From the NCBI GenBank assembly GCA_003344405.1, contig NOWV01000286.1:1-64000 (forward strand): a DNA stretch of 64,000 nt, read 5' to 3'. This document shows, one piece after another, positions 51,201 to 62,983 of the stretch; positions within the stretch are counted from its first letter, which is position 1; every line of letters starts with the position of its first letter. A program made the translations under genes and the position numbers. This DNA is from Trichoplax sp. H2. Lineage: Eukaryota > Placozoa > Uniplacotomia > Trichoplacea. The notes beneath the pieces were generated by a model, which made no database searches, was not told where the DNA came from, and saw only the letters and a program-made list of their open reading frames with translations.

Positions 51201-52394
51201 AATTAGATATTAATTTTAGCTACTGCTCCCTTAATGCAGACAACAGTATTTACGAACATAGACATGTAAAGACTAATACAGAATAGTCAGATTACGATAT
51301 GTCCTATCACGGAACATTTCCATGATAACTTACAGTCTACCATAAGTAAATTACAATCATAATGATTCGAACTGTAAGTAGATGATTTGCATTCCCTATT
51401 ATAACTATTAATTTCAGTATGTGTATAAGTGTCACTGTCATAAAAAGTCAGTGCTATATTAAAACACAGTATATCCAAATTAGAAGTTAACTAAATAAGG
51501 ATAGTCTAATAGAATTATCCTAACATAGATATTTCTACTGTAATACAGTATATAACACTGTAACACTACGCTATTCAGAAATAAGAAATTTTAATTCTTT
51601 TTATACTTCATGACGTAACTACAATAATAATGCCACCTGCTGTATATTACAGTCATACTTAAATCATTTCAATAATAAATTACTTATAGATAAATTGTCA
51701 AATATTATTATCAATAATGAATGATACTTAAACTCATCAGCTAGGGGCCGTCGAGTGTACTAGCTAAAAATTTAAAATGAAAAAGCCATTGCAGATCTAC
51801 ATAAAAAATCTATTCTCAAAATGATTGCAAGAATTCATGTACTAGCCTTCTATCCTGTAATAATTGGCATTCATTTCAGTAATTTAATCGATTTAGTCAA
51901 TCGTTCTTTTAATTTTATAATATAAATCTTAATACATGGTATTACCAAATGGAAAGTTATTTTTTTTCCGGGTAAAAAATACTTCACTTAGTGTTATCAA
52001 TAGAGAGAATTTATATGGCGTTTAAATTTAATCAGATATACGCATTCTTTTTATTGCCTTTTGTAGCTTAAAATTTAATTTTCTAGCTCTGTTGTCTCTG
52101 AAATTTACCTTGCGCAATATTCTACCATGACATTTTTAATAATATAGACGAAAATAGTGATTACCGCTGGTATTACCAATATGAAGCGTCATTATCATAT
52201 AAAGAAAGACTAATTACTTACATCAACTTCCAAATGCTTCTAAAGTATTGAAATAGAATTATGTATAAGCATGGCAAGAGAAGCATGCTGTAATTTTCTA
52301 TCGCCTCGTATGTTGTTACGGCTATTCCAATAAAGATAGTAAACTTTTTTAGTCATATTTGCGATGTCTTCATAAGATCTGTTTATCCTTTTAG
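48235..52394. other. Region between the two receptor genes; first exon of receptor 2 not found
   Basis: About 4.2 kb of AT-rich sequence. It should hold the 3' UTR of receptor 1 and the promoter and signal-peptide exon of receptor 2. One candidate signal-like frame starts at 52015 (MAFKFNQIYAFFLLPF, then GTAGCT), but its donor is phase 0 while the next exon needs phase 1, so it is not adopted. Similar AT-rich blocks near 48740-48800 and 49270-49330 share 'tattggataaatctaat', another diverged direct repeat. Confidence 0.4.
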
Positions 52395-55300
52395 CTTATG
52401 GTTTGAATCAGCCTGTGCCTGATTGCAGTGACTTAGGTATCTACGCCATAGATTTGATATTTTTAACTTGTTAGATTGCAAGCCAAGATTATCGGTGAAA
52501 TAATCGACATAAAATAGTTTAATAGAAAATACTTGATATTAATAGATAATCTAATATAGAGATTATACTAGAAGTTTAATTTCAGTCAATGTTCTTCTAA
52601 TTCAACGACTAGATCCGCTACCTTCGGTGAACTCTGTAAGCTCAACGATAGTATGCAGAAATTTTAAAATTAGCTGGAATCCTATAGCTGTCCGATCGTC
52701 ATGTTCATCCGTTATTCGATATCGAATTTCTTATAAAATCTATTCGTCCAATGGCGACTCAAACTGGCATTCTACCTGCAACGAAACCTCACAACTTTAC
52801 TGTAATATAGAACTTGAAAAGGGACTTATTGGAGCTACGGTTGTTTACAAAGTTATAGCATTTACTCACTCCAATCCAAGGTTGCAATCAAGCAGTAAAG
52901 ATAATAGAGATTGGCCTAATGTTTCTTGTAAGTAGAATTATAGTCACTAAAAAGCGATCTTTTAGTCCAATCATGACTTGTGCATATTGGGTGATTCAGA
53001 ATCAGAAGCATCATAAAATGTATTAATTCGTTACCAAAAATTGATAATATCTGGATTAAGATTAATTGGAGTACTTTCAGAGATAGATCTACCAGCAATA
53101 ATCTATAAAAGTAACGTGATAGCAGAACAACATTTTTTATACAGAATACATCTACTGATAAATCAAGTTAAAAGTATGGTAATAGCCGACTAAGATGATT
53201 TTAAGAAAAAAAACTACTGAAAAACATGTGTAAAATTAACATGATTATTTTAAGAGAATAATCCTACGTTAATGAAGTCTAAAAGTAGCATAATAGCAGA
53301 ATAAAATTATTTGCAGCGAGTAGATCGACTGATAATCAAGTATAAAAGTAGACCGATAGACGATTAAGATTACTTGCGTAGAATAGATCGACTGATAATC
53401 GAGTATAAAAGTAAAGTGTTGGCCGACTAAGATTACTAGTTGAGAAGATCTACTGACAAACAAATAAAGAAATAGCGTTATAGCCCATTAAGATTATTCG
53501 CATAAAATAGATCTGCTAATAATCAAGTGTGAAAGTAGCATGATAGACCATTATGATTTACGATCAAAGAACGGATCTGTAACAGAAGGCTTGCGTGATC
53601 TAGCTGAACTAATAGTCCGTCGGGTATTTCGTCTCTGTAATGTAACTTAGTATTGTAATTGTAGACTGTTAGCCATGTTTAGTATAATGTACGGTAGATA
53701 TTTATCCTAAGAGATATTTGGTAGCTATAACTATAGACTGCAGTGGTAGAGACTCTATGCTAGAGTACAGATGACTACTATATACAGTAAGCTGTTGAGT
53801 TACTAATATGGCTATAGGTAAAAATAGAACTGTAAATCATATATTAGGATATTGTTAATTCATTGTACTTGGGCTGGTCTGAATAATGTCTACGTAAGTA
53901 CTGTAGTTGTATCCATATTGGATTAATGATGGTCGCAGTAGAATAGTCTTTCTAAGAATAATTTAACTATGTGTAATATAAGGTAAAAGGCAACCATGCG
54001 GATAGTAGCTGCCAATGCTACGAAAAGTATAAAAGCATGCAACTTTAGATTATTCTGTTAGTTCGTTGTAGAAGTCTTTAGTAGCAGTATTCGGCTAGAG
54101 TAGAGCTGTGTGTGGTTAATCTTTGCATAAGATTCAAGAAAGCCCTTATTTTCTAAAATTTTGGAATCTCGTGATTGGTATATATCACAGTCTCCTACTA
54201 ACTTAGAGACTAACGGTAATGGAGCTAACTTGATTCTGTTATAAGAATTACTCCAGCTCCCTTAATTAAGTATTTCGAATGCTTTACTTTATTAATGCTA
54301 CGAGCGCCGACAAAATACTGTCTAGTAATCTATTAAACGTGGAACTAAGCAGTTAAATAGCAACAGGTCTTTATATACTCTTGCTTTAGACCGGTAGTAC
54401 ATACCAGATAATTGTACCGACTATAATTATTATATAAGATCATTATGAAAAAACAGGCAAATGTAGTTAAAATAATTTAGTACTGGAAAAACAAGGTAAT
54501 TGCAAACATCACTAATAAATAAAAGTTAGTCATAAGCCAATTAAGGCCTTGAGGCTCTGGACGACAAAAGCATCCTGGCATTTACAGTGCCGAAAATAAT
54601 CGACAATATTAAATTAACAATACCTATCTAATACTACAGCATGTCAAGCAAATTGACGAAAAGACCACAATCTGTGTTCGGTTATATATTTCAATAGACA
54701 AAAATAACCTAAGTTACTTCTAAAAACTAATGCAATGTAACCTATTAAGAACAGAACTGCTCAGTTGTTAATAAAGGCCGTTATATGGAGCATTGCACCT
54801 TCACAAGATCTTTTGACAATCAAGTGTAAAAGTAGTGTGCTAGCAATTTAGTATAGTCTCATCTTACCATATAACCTTAATTGGATCGAGATCTATTCTA
54901 TGTAACTCCTGAAATTTGTTTATGTATTAACTCTCTACATTATTCTTGAAATAATATAAAAGTTAAGCCTCAACCACCTACGGATTGCGAAACATTGACA
55001 GATGATGAAAATCAACGCGTTACTTTAAAATGTCGCTATCATGAGGATTGCTACTTCGGCGAAAGCTACAAATATGATTTCTATTTGGGTGTAAGAGATT
55101 CATCTGAAAAGCCTAAAAAGGTAATTTATCCTTATAATCGATAACTTGCTACATAATTTCAAAATTAAATAGGGTAAGGCTAATTAGTAGCGCAAGATGG
55201 ATAAGCTAATAAACTGTTATTTTGAAATTAAGTTACAGACACTTGAATAAATCTCTGTATAGAAAGTTCAGAATTCGTATTATTAGTATCTAAATTCAAT

Positions 55301-58300
55301 CATCATCTAATTTACTCCTGCAGTTTACAGTAGAAGACTCAATTTCCAAAGTTCTGGACTATTCCTATTTTACAGTAAACGTAAACTACTACTGGTACGC
55401 TCTCAGTGTGGTTTCATTTACTGGTCAAAAAAGCGATTTTACCGATCAAATTAATTTCACACTACCTAATTCCAAGCCAAAACCGCATTCAATTACTTCA
55501 TTATCTACGGATCCTATAATAATGTCATCTATAACGTCCTTCGTAACGAGTTCAACAATTGCTATCTTAACGCAAGCACTACTTATAACCAATTCAGTAA
55601 GCACAAGATCGACTTTAAATGTGCCTTCGGTCAGTTCTACATCTTTAAGACCCACTATATCTTCGTCGACATCGAGTGGCATATCTATAATACCGACTAA
55701 AACATTATCGTCGACGAGTAGACAACATTACCCGTCAACTGCAAAAGAACCTACAAAAAAGTCTACAAAATCTACGACTAATTCACCAGTAACTTTGTCA
55801 CCATCATCCTCGGTTCCTAGATTTACGAATAATACTCTATCACCTGATATCACATGCAAAAATCTAGGTAAACATATTTACAGATCTAGGCCAAATTAAA
55901 ATTCTACATACTTTCTCTCTATATATTACGGCTAATGTATACGTTATATACTTGCGAAGTTTTATAACAAATAAGCGCTATATTATTTCGATATGATGTC
56001 ATTACGACAATTTTATCTAGCTTGCAAATAATATTTAGACAACTCTTCTATTCTCTACGAATTTATATTATAATCATATTATCTCCATAATATTTCAATC
56101 TAACATTTACTTGAGGCAATACCTGAAATAATCCGGTCAAAAATAGATATAGGCTAGATTAAATTACTAATCTAGTTGTACCATAAATTTATAGCGTATT
56201 ATAGCCTGACTTAGATTAGTTAATCGATTAATTATTAGAACTGTATCGTCAATAGTGCGAATAATTATCGGAGTACTGAAACAGTTTTATTTTCAAAATG
56301 GAACAGTATCATTAAATTAAGTAAAAAAAAGTACTAGAAGTTAATTATACCATGGTTTTGAAATAGTTTTAACTTAGCTATGATAATAATTAGTACTGTA
56401 TCTTCAATAGTTCTAATCGTTATCGGAATGCCAAAAGTTTTATTTCCGATATTATTAAGTTAAATGTAAATTAAAGTATCGAAGGTTGACTATTTAGTTT
56501 ATCATCTTCCCACATCTATTTGTAGTTATTAGAAACACGTTTAATTTATTTCAATATTTCAGCTAAATTTATTTCTTAGTATTAAAAATCTTTAGGAGTA
56601 ATTAATTACCTTAGCAATATTGTATAATTCTATAGAGTAGTCTATTCAAATTCAGTAGAAGATATAATGGAAATACATTCATAAATTTATAAATAACAGT
56701 ATCGATTAACTTTTGTACCTAGAGTGAGCTCTTTGACATTATCTACTTTACTATAAGCTAATCACATATCTAGTAACCCTGCTAGAAGTAACTTCTCGGT
56801 CTTTTTAGGGTTCTTTGTTGTAAAAGACATCCAATAAATACTCCGATTGTCAATATATCCGTACATAGCTAATAATGCTTCCTCTATGTTACATTTCTTA
56901 TTGTTAATCACTTTGTTGTATAATCTTTCGTATCAGCTTTGAATCGATTCGCCTAATTTTCGCTTAATATTAGATTTAGATCACTTGCCAACTGTTCGTA
57001 ATGTGAAGTTAGTAATGGAATGTGATACATGCAAGATTAATTGGTATCCACCAAATATTAATTCCCGATGTCTGCCTTTCATTCAATACCAAGTTCATTA
57101 TGATATTCTCCGGATATTTCCAAAAATATTAATCAATGGAATACTGTTTGTGATTCTATAAATGATACAAGTTGTCAGTTTCCAATCAACAGTAGTACAG
57201 TAGGTTCTACTTTAATCTATGAAGTCATCACTATATTTACATGGACAAATTCGAAGTCTAAATTACGTAGACAGACTTATCTGGACTTTCGCTGTAGGTT
57301 TTTAACGTGGAGTGGCTTTTATTTCTAGATTGATATTATAATATTAACAATTTTAGAAGGGATTAATTAAATAATAAGGTATGATATTGTTGCATTTGAT
57401 AATAATGGAAATTATGATTTGATTTGTATATTATATTAGTTAAACCGGAAAAACCCAAGGATTGCTATAGCTGTATCGATTATCATCAAAGAAAGGTCGA
57501 ATTAACTTGTTATCATTCTGAAAGGTGCCTAGCTGTAACTGCACATATATACAATTTCTATCTATTGCAACAAAACTCAATCTTCAAAGTTTTAGAGGTA
57601 AATAATAATACATGGTAACATCTTAGAGTTAATTTCTATTTCATGGAAAATTGAAGGATTTGCAATAGCTTAGAATAGTCCGGTAATAAAATAGAGAAGT
57701 ATTTAATATTATAAGTAACACCTTTATGTGATAATTTTAGCCATATTACATAAACTTAGAATGGTCCAGCATTAACATAGAGATGCATTCAACACTGTTA
57801 GTATTACATTTAGGTTGTGATTTTAGTTATATGCCATAAAAAACAAAGATATAGGAGGTTATAGTTAGCACTAAAATTTGGCGATCTATCATTATTTTCA
57901 ATCATAAAATTAGTAATTTCGAAATTAGGAAGGTTTATTATATGCATTAGAAGGACGTATATTTCAGTTAGATAAATTAAAACCAGCACAACAAGTAGAA
58001 GATTACTGTCTTAACGTATCCCTAAACTTAATCTTAATTTCTCTCTAAATCAAATCATCTAATCCTCTTTCATATACCTACGCTACTTAAATCATTATCA
58101 AATGAATATCTTTTAACCACAGAGGGTATCAACCTGCATACTGTACATACGAAATCAACTAAATGCTACTATTCAATATAAATCATTGATTTTACCACAT
58201 TATCTCGATATCATAGACTATTAACCTATCATAGCTCATCGCAATGCAGGCATTATTATAATCTATCAGAATTTATTAATAACTTACATTCCCACATGTT

Positions 58301-61300
58301 TACCATTATTACCTATCAGAAGCGATCCCTATAATTGATTAATGTATCTAATAATAATTAATCGACAAGAATAAATTAATCCAAGTTGGAAGTTAAATTG
58401 CAGCACTACTGAGGTATTCTGAGCTTCAACGCTAGTAATCTTTGCTATTTCAGTCCTAATCTTTGTAGCACAGAATAGCTAGCCAATACTTAAAAAGATT
58501 TATGATTTTCGAGTAACACTTTACTCTTTCAGTATCGTATTTATCTTAGAAAAGCTACTAATGACTTCAATATCAAGCAGTTGCCAACTAAAATGCGTAC
58601 AAATATATATATATTAACATATACATAAATAATTCTTATTTTTCGCTACCGAGTATTTTAATTTTATATTATAGATTAAATGTAAAATATTTAAACTTTA
58701 CTGGATAATATTTACACAATTTGTTCATATTAGATCCCTCAAAGTGATGCTAGTACCTTGGCCATCGGATTTAATCATCTTAAATATGATACTAATTACT
58801 ATTGGTTTAGTAATGCTGTTAATAACTACAATATAAGCAGCGACAATTCGACCATGTCGCATTTTTCTATATTATCAACAAAAGCATACGCTAGCTCTTT
58901 TGGTACTCCATCTACTATTTGTGAATATCTAACTATCCAATCTGGAAGACCTGATAATCAATGTAATGATACAGGTTGGCATCCAATATTAGCTTTATTA
59001 AATAGATCATATACAGATTGAGTAAACGAAATATTACATCAGATAATGATTTCTTTTTACTAATTAATACTGTAATTTAATTCAACATTTTTCATGCAAT
59101 CTTCTAGAAAGTAATCTACTTCTTTATTAACAGCTATCAGAGAATGACTACTGTAGCATAATGATACCATAAGAAATGATAATCTCTGTTTTAAATCCGC
59201 TCATCAACTTTAAGTGTAGTAGCGTTATAATAATCAATCAAAGTTTACTATCGTAAAAGTTTAATCTTAAGATTATAAGTACAATTAAAGGACTACTTTA
59301 ATCAAATACTCATATCCGTCTACAATACATAGGATTTTCCGATCTTAGATAAAAACAATGTTCCCGTTTTACTTATTGTACAAGTTTAAATAAATCTTCA
59401 TAAGCTATCTGAATAGAATAGTACCGTGCCATACTGACTTTGAATATAATATCACATCCAGTTCTTTTACTCATTAAAGTCTGACTTATAACTATCTTCG
59501 AGTCAAGTTAACTATCGCACATTATATCATATACCATTACTAATTCCAAATTAGATTATGCATCTGATGTATTATATATATCCTTTCATTTGATATTTCA
59601 TCCCTGAAAAGTATTAAATGTATCGTGTGTATCTTTAGGTGTTAATATTAGCAATGTTAGACTAGAAGCTACTTGGACGGCAGTCTATGTTAAGTGGGAT
59701 ACCGAAATTGCGAAAGCCGAAGAAACTTGTTCATTAAAAGTTTATTATCAACTGGAGTATGCTGTTGTCAGAAATGGAACCGATACTGATAATTGGATGA
59801 TAGCTTGCAAAAATATCACTTCCAAGGAATGCTTTTTCAAACGAGATTGTTCCACGCTAAATAAATCACTTATCTACAAAATAACGGCTACAAATCACCA
59901 TGATCAAATCTTAACCGTTAGCAGTAATCAAACTTATTTTCCAAGTCAGTTTAAGCAATACAATGGATATAAAATTTTAAATAAAACGATTCATACGTAC
60001 AACAATTCAAACTTTCATGAGCAGTTGTACAAACTGGTAACAGTGGTTTATTAACCATTATTGATTAACGGAAACGTGTCTTATTAAAGCGTATGATTTC
60101 ACGCTATAAGTTATTTAAGTCATTTTAGGATTTATATTAGTGACCAGTTTTAAATAAACTGATTCATACATTCTGTAATTCAGATTTTGATATAAAGTTG
60201 GATTAATTGCTAATAGTAGGTTTGTCGACCATTAGTGAATAACCAAATAAGTCTTTTCGAAATAAATTGTTTTGTTGCGTGTACTACTACGAGTCTTTTT
60301 AGGATTTTTGGTAGTGGTTATAGACTAACTGTTACACTCCTGTAATGTAACTTAGTATTGTGATTGTAGATTGCTAGCCATGTTTAGTATAATGTACGGT
60401 AGATATTATCCTAAGATATACAGTATTTGGTAGCTATAACTATAGACTGTAGTGGTAGAGACTCTATGCTAGAGTACAGATGACTATATACAGTAAGTTG
60501 TTGAGTTACTGATAAGGTTATAGGTAAGAATAGAACTGTAAATCATATATTAGGATATGGTTAATTCATTGTACTTGGGCTGGTCTGAATAATGTCTACG
60601 TAAGTACTGTAGTTGTATCCATATTGGATTGATGATGGTCCGCAGTAGAATAGTCTTACTAAGAATAATTTAACTATGTGTAATATAAGGTAAAAGATTG
60701 CCATGCGGATTGTAGCTGCGAATGCTACGAAAAGTATAAAAGCATGCAACTTTAGATTATTCTGTTAGTACGTTCAAGAAGTCTTTAGAAGTAGTATTCG
60801 GCTAGAGTAGAGCTGTGTAGTTGATCTTTGTATATGATTCAAGAAAGCCCTTATTTTTCTAAAATTTTGGAATTTCGTGATTGGTATATATCACAACTCC
60901 ACTAGTGACAAAGTTGTTTAAAAAAGCCAATCCTTGCAGAGAATGCCACTTACTAACTTAAAGAGGCGAAATTAGCTATATCACCAAATAATTCAGTTCC
61001 AACGACCGAATACTATAGTATAATTATAGCGTTACTAATAGTGTAGACGAGGTGGTCAAAGATTTACTACTATTTATTACTAAAGAAATCTTGGCACCCA
61101 CGATTATAGTCTTTACGATTCAATAGCAATTGATAAACTAGTTGACTATCTAGCCGACTAACTAACTAAAAAGGGATCTTCAGGCACCAGCCTTTTATAG
61201 TCTCGTCAGAATCTCCTGGTGTACATAAAGTAAAACTATCCTTCTAAACTTATAGTTAGGACGAGCTTACGCATCGTAACACTAATATATAGACCGTTTT

Positions 61301-62983
61301 GGAGAAATATGAATAGGTAGAAACTATGGTACTAACAAATAGAGATACAATAGCTGTTGCAGATGAGATACGACTACAGAAAAATATTGAAATTAATGAT
61401 AACATATATCATAGCGGCTTAAGCAATATTCAAATCCTTATAAATAAAAGGAAGAGAAATTTAGGTATTATCAATTACAAAATAATCTATATTGAAAAAG
61501 TGGCATGGAAGAAATGTAAATGCGGCTTTTATGAATACGTTACCATCACAACATCAAATAGTCCTAAGCGCTCAATTTGCGTAGAATCTTGAGATTAATT
61601 TAATATGCATAGCATCAACCTCCATGGAAATCCAGCATTATTAATAAACTAAGACTTTAGTATAACTTTTGTTTGTAATGAACTTCTTAGTGAATCCGAA
61701 ATCTCCGGAACTCTGTAGCCTCAAAATGGTTGATAAGTATAAGAAGGAGAAATTGGTTCTGTCTTGTCCAGGAATGGCTAATGATTGTGACTGGGTCAAT
61801 ATTAAAATCAAAATATGGCATCCGAATAGCACTAAAGTTAGTAACCATAATGAATATTTTTGGGTCCAAAAAATCGTGACCATTACTGTACTATAACAAA
61901 AATAAACATAATTATCATCGTTTACAATTAGCGAAAGTTCGTTAGCCTATAAGGCAAGATGAAATGATGCTAGATGCCATTGTTTTTTATCGAAGGATCC
62001 AGATTTATATATCGTTACTCAGTACTCTTGAATAGTTGTCTAAATTCAAAGTAAAACTTATTAATATTTTAAATTAGGAGAGTTTTCGTGCAATATGCGG
62101 TAGTCGAACTAACAAGAAATTTAAATTCATACTTTATTACTTTGGAGGCACTTTATTTTATGAATATTCGATCGCTTTATTGTAGGCTAAGGTATTCTCA
62201 TATAGCTACACACGCTATCGATCTATCGTAATTATGTCTCAAGATCAAATCCATAAACTTGCAAGGATTATAACATACTTTTGGCAAGCAAAAGTCGAAA
62301 ATTTAGCTGGCCTAGAAAGCTCTTACACTACAATACGAAGCTTCAAGCCAGATTTCAGTAAATAAATTTAATTTTTAATATTACATCAATCGCTGTTTTA
62401 TATGCTATGTAATTGAAGTATTCAAATTATTGGAATGCTGCTAAAATTTATCTTTTATTAAAATAATTTCCTTTACAATTATTAACTTTCATTAAGTTGA
62501 TGGGAGATTGTATTTACCATTTACATGTACCTTACTATAATTTTATGCGCAATCTGAAATTTTCTATGCTAACTGCAAGATCCTATACCGTTTATTTTTA
62601 CCATGATATTAATCGCCTTTTAATATCGTTGCTACGGTAGAAAATAATTACTTCCTTGTAAATTTCATTTCTTGAAAAAACTAATCAAATTTATTGAATT
62701 CACAGATCCTTCACATACCATAAATACTATAGTCGTCGTTATAGGGACTGTCTTTGGCATTATATTTTTACTTGGTATTTCATGCATTCTACGCTTTCGC
62801 AAACATAGAAAATTAAGTGAGAATAATGTGCATGAATCACATCGTTCTGAATCGCACTATGATGAAATTTCGGTAGCAGAATCAATAAATCTCAAAACTC
62901 TAAGGTCAGAAAGTCGAATCAGAAATCCAAATGCTTCACCCCACGATATTACATCCGAAATAGGACGCTATTTACAAGGATAG
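52395..62983 (+). CDS. FN3-like single-pass receptor 2 (three A-B units, TM), 5' incomplete, one frameshift
   Basis: Exons found: 52395-52436, 52586-52927 (A1), 54963-55120 and 55324-55867 (B1 plus Ser/Thr stalk), 56980-57293 (A2), 57440-57597 and 58734-58902 (B2), 59639-59944 (A3), 61691-61836 and 62186-62357 (B3), and 62706-62983 (TM and tail). About 875 residues are visible. The A modules share I.W...C...I.Y...Y...W...C...C. The B modules share P..C...L.C...FY followed by YYW or YFW, the usual FN3 strand. All A exons are phase 1-1 and every B pair is 1-0/0-1, so A, B or A+B blocks can be duplicated without breaking frame. The last exon has one transmembrane helix (TIVVVIGTVFGIIFLLGIS), FRKHRK and a tail with SHYDEI. 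A2 is 314 nt, not a multiple of three, and shifts frame near 57100. The donor after 58902 is a choice; reading on would stop at 59021. The signal-peptide exon was not located. Confidence 0.75.
53100..53575. repeat. Minisatellite of about 61-73 bp in receptor 2 intron
   Basis: At least six diverged units share 'tagatcgactgataatcaag', 'tataaaagta' and a 'gattaagattayt' word. 'agatc' anchors lie near 53322, 53385, 53446 and 53519. A stray related fragment lies near 54808-54850 ('caagatcttttgacaatcaa', 'gtgtaaaagtag'), beyond the LTR. The array therefore once extended further, or was split by the LTR insertion at 53636-54189. Confidence 0.75.
53636..54189 (+). mobile_element. Solo LTR, family 1, copy b
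   Basis: A 554-bp element beginning TGTAATGTAACTTAG and ending TTGGTATATATCACA, with a perfect 5-bp target-site duplication GTCTC (53631-53635 and 54190-54194). TATAAAA lies at 54028-54034. Where copy a has AATAAA, this copy reads AAGAAA. No internal coding region is attached. It sits in the intron between the A1 and B1 exons of receptor 2, in the same orientation as the gene. Confidence 0.9.
60330..61281 (+). mobile_element. Solo LTR-like element, family 2, copy b, interrupted by a family-1 LTR
   Basis: It begins TGTTACACTCC, continues after the inserted family-1 LTR with ACTAGTGACAAAGT, and ends ACGCATCGTAACA. Without the insert and its duplicated ACTCC it is about 391 bp. Relative to copy a at 39973-40328 it has about 35 extra bases near 61220-61255. 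The flanks are CTAAC (60325-60329) and CTAAT (61282-61286), a 4-of-5 match consistent with an old target-site duplication. It lies in the receptor 2 intron between A3 and B3. Confidence 0.75.
60341..60896 (+). mobile_element. Solo LTR, family 1, copy c (nested)
   Basis: A 556-bp element beginning TGTAATGTAACTTAG and ending TTGGTATATATCACA, with a perfect 5-bp target-site duplication ACTCC (60336-60340 and 60897-60901). TATAAAA lies at 60735-60741. The target is the 5' edge of the family-2 element at 60330-61281, so this insertion is younger than that element. It has the same orientation as receptor 2 and as the other family-1 copies. Confidence 0.9.
61326..61592 (+). other. Unexplained 88-residue open frame in receptor 2 intron
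   Basis: An ATG-to-stop frame between the nested LTR elements and the B3 exon. Residues of note are LQKNIEIND, INKRKRNLGIINYKIIYIEK and WKKCKCGFYEYVTITTSN. The mix of NYKIIY, a W and paired cysteines loosely recalls an A module, but order and spacing do not fit. No acceptor or donor in the right phase was seen. It could be a decayed module, a short independent ORF, or chance. Confidence 0.2.

Noticed and set aside
52015-52071. MAFKFNQIYAFFLLPFVA as the signal-peptide exon of receptor 2
   Set aside because: The only donor (GTAGCT) is phase 0, and joining to 52395 would give an immediate stop.
55446-55682. Minus-strand 78-residue frame
   Set aside because: It is antisense to the Ser/Thr-rich stalk exon of receptor 2 and results from codon bias there.
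60561-60749. Minus-strand 62-residue frame
   Set aside because: It lies wholly within solo LTR copy c and is not conserved as an open frame in the other copies.
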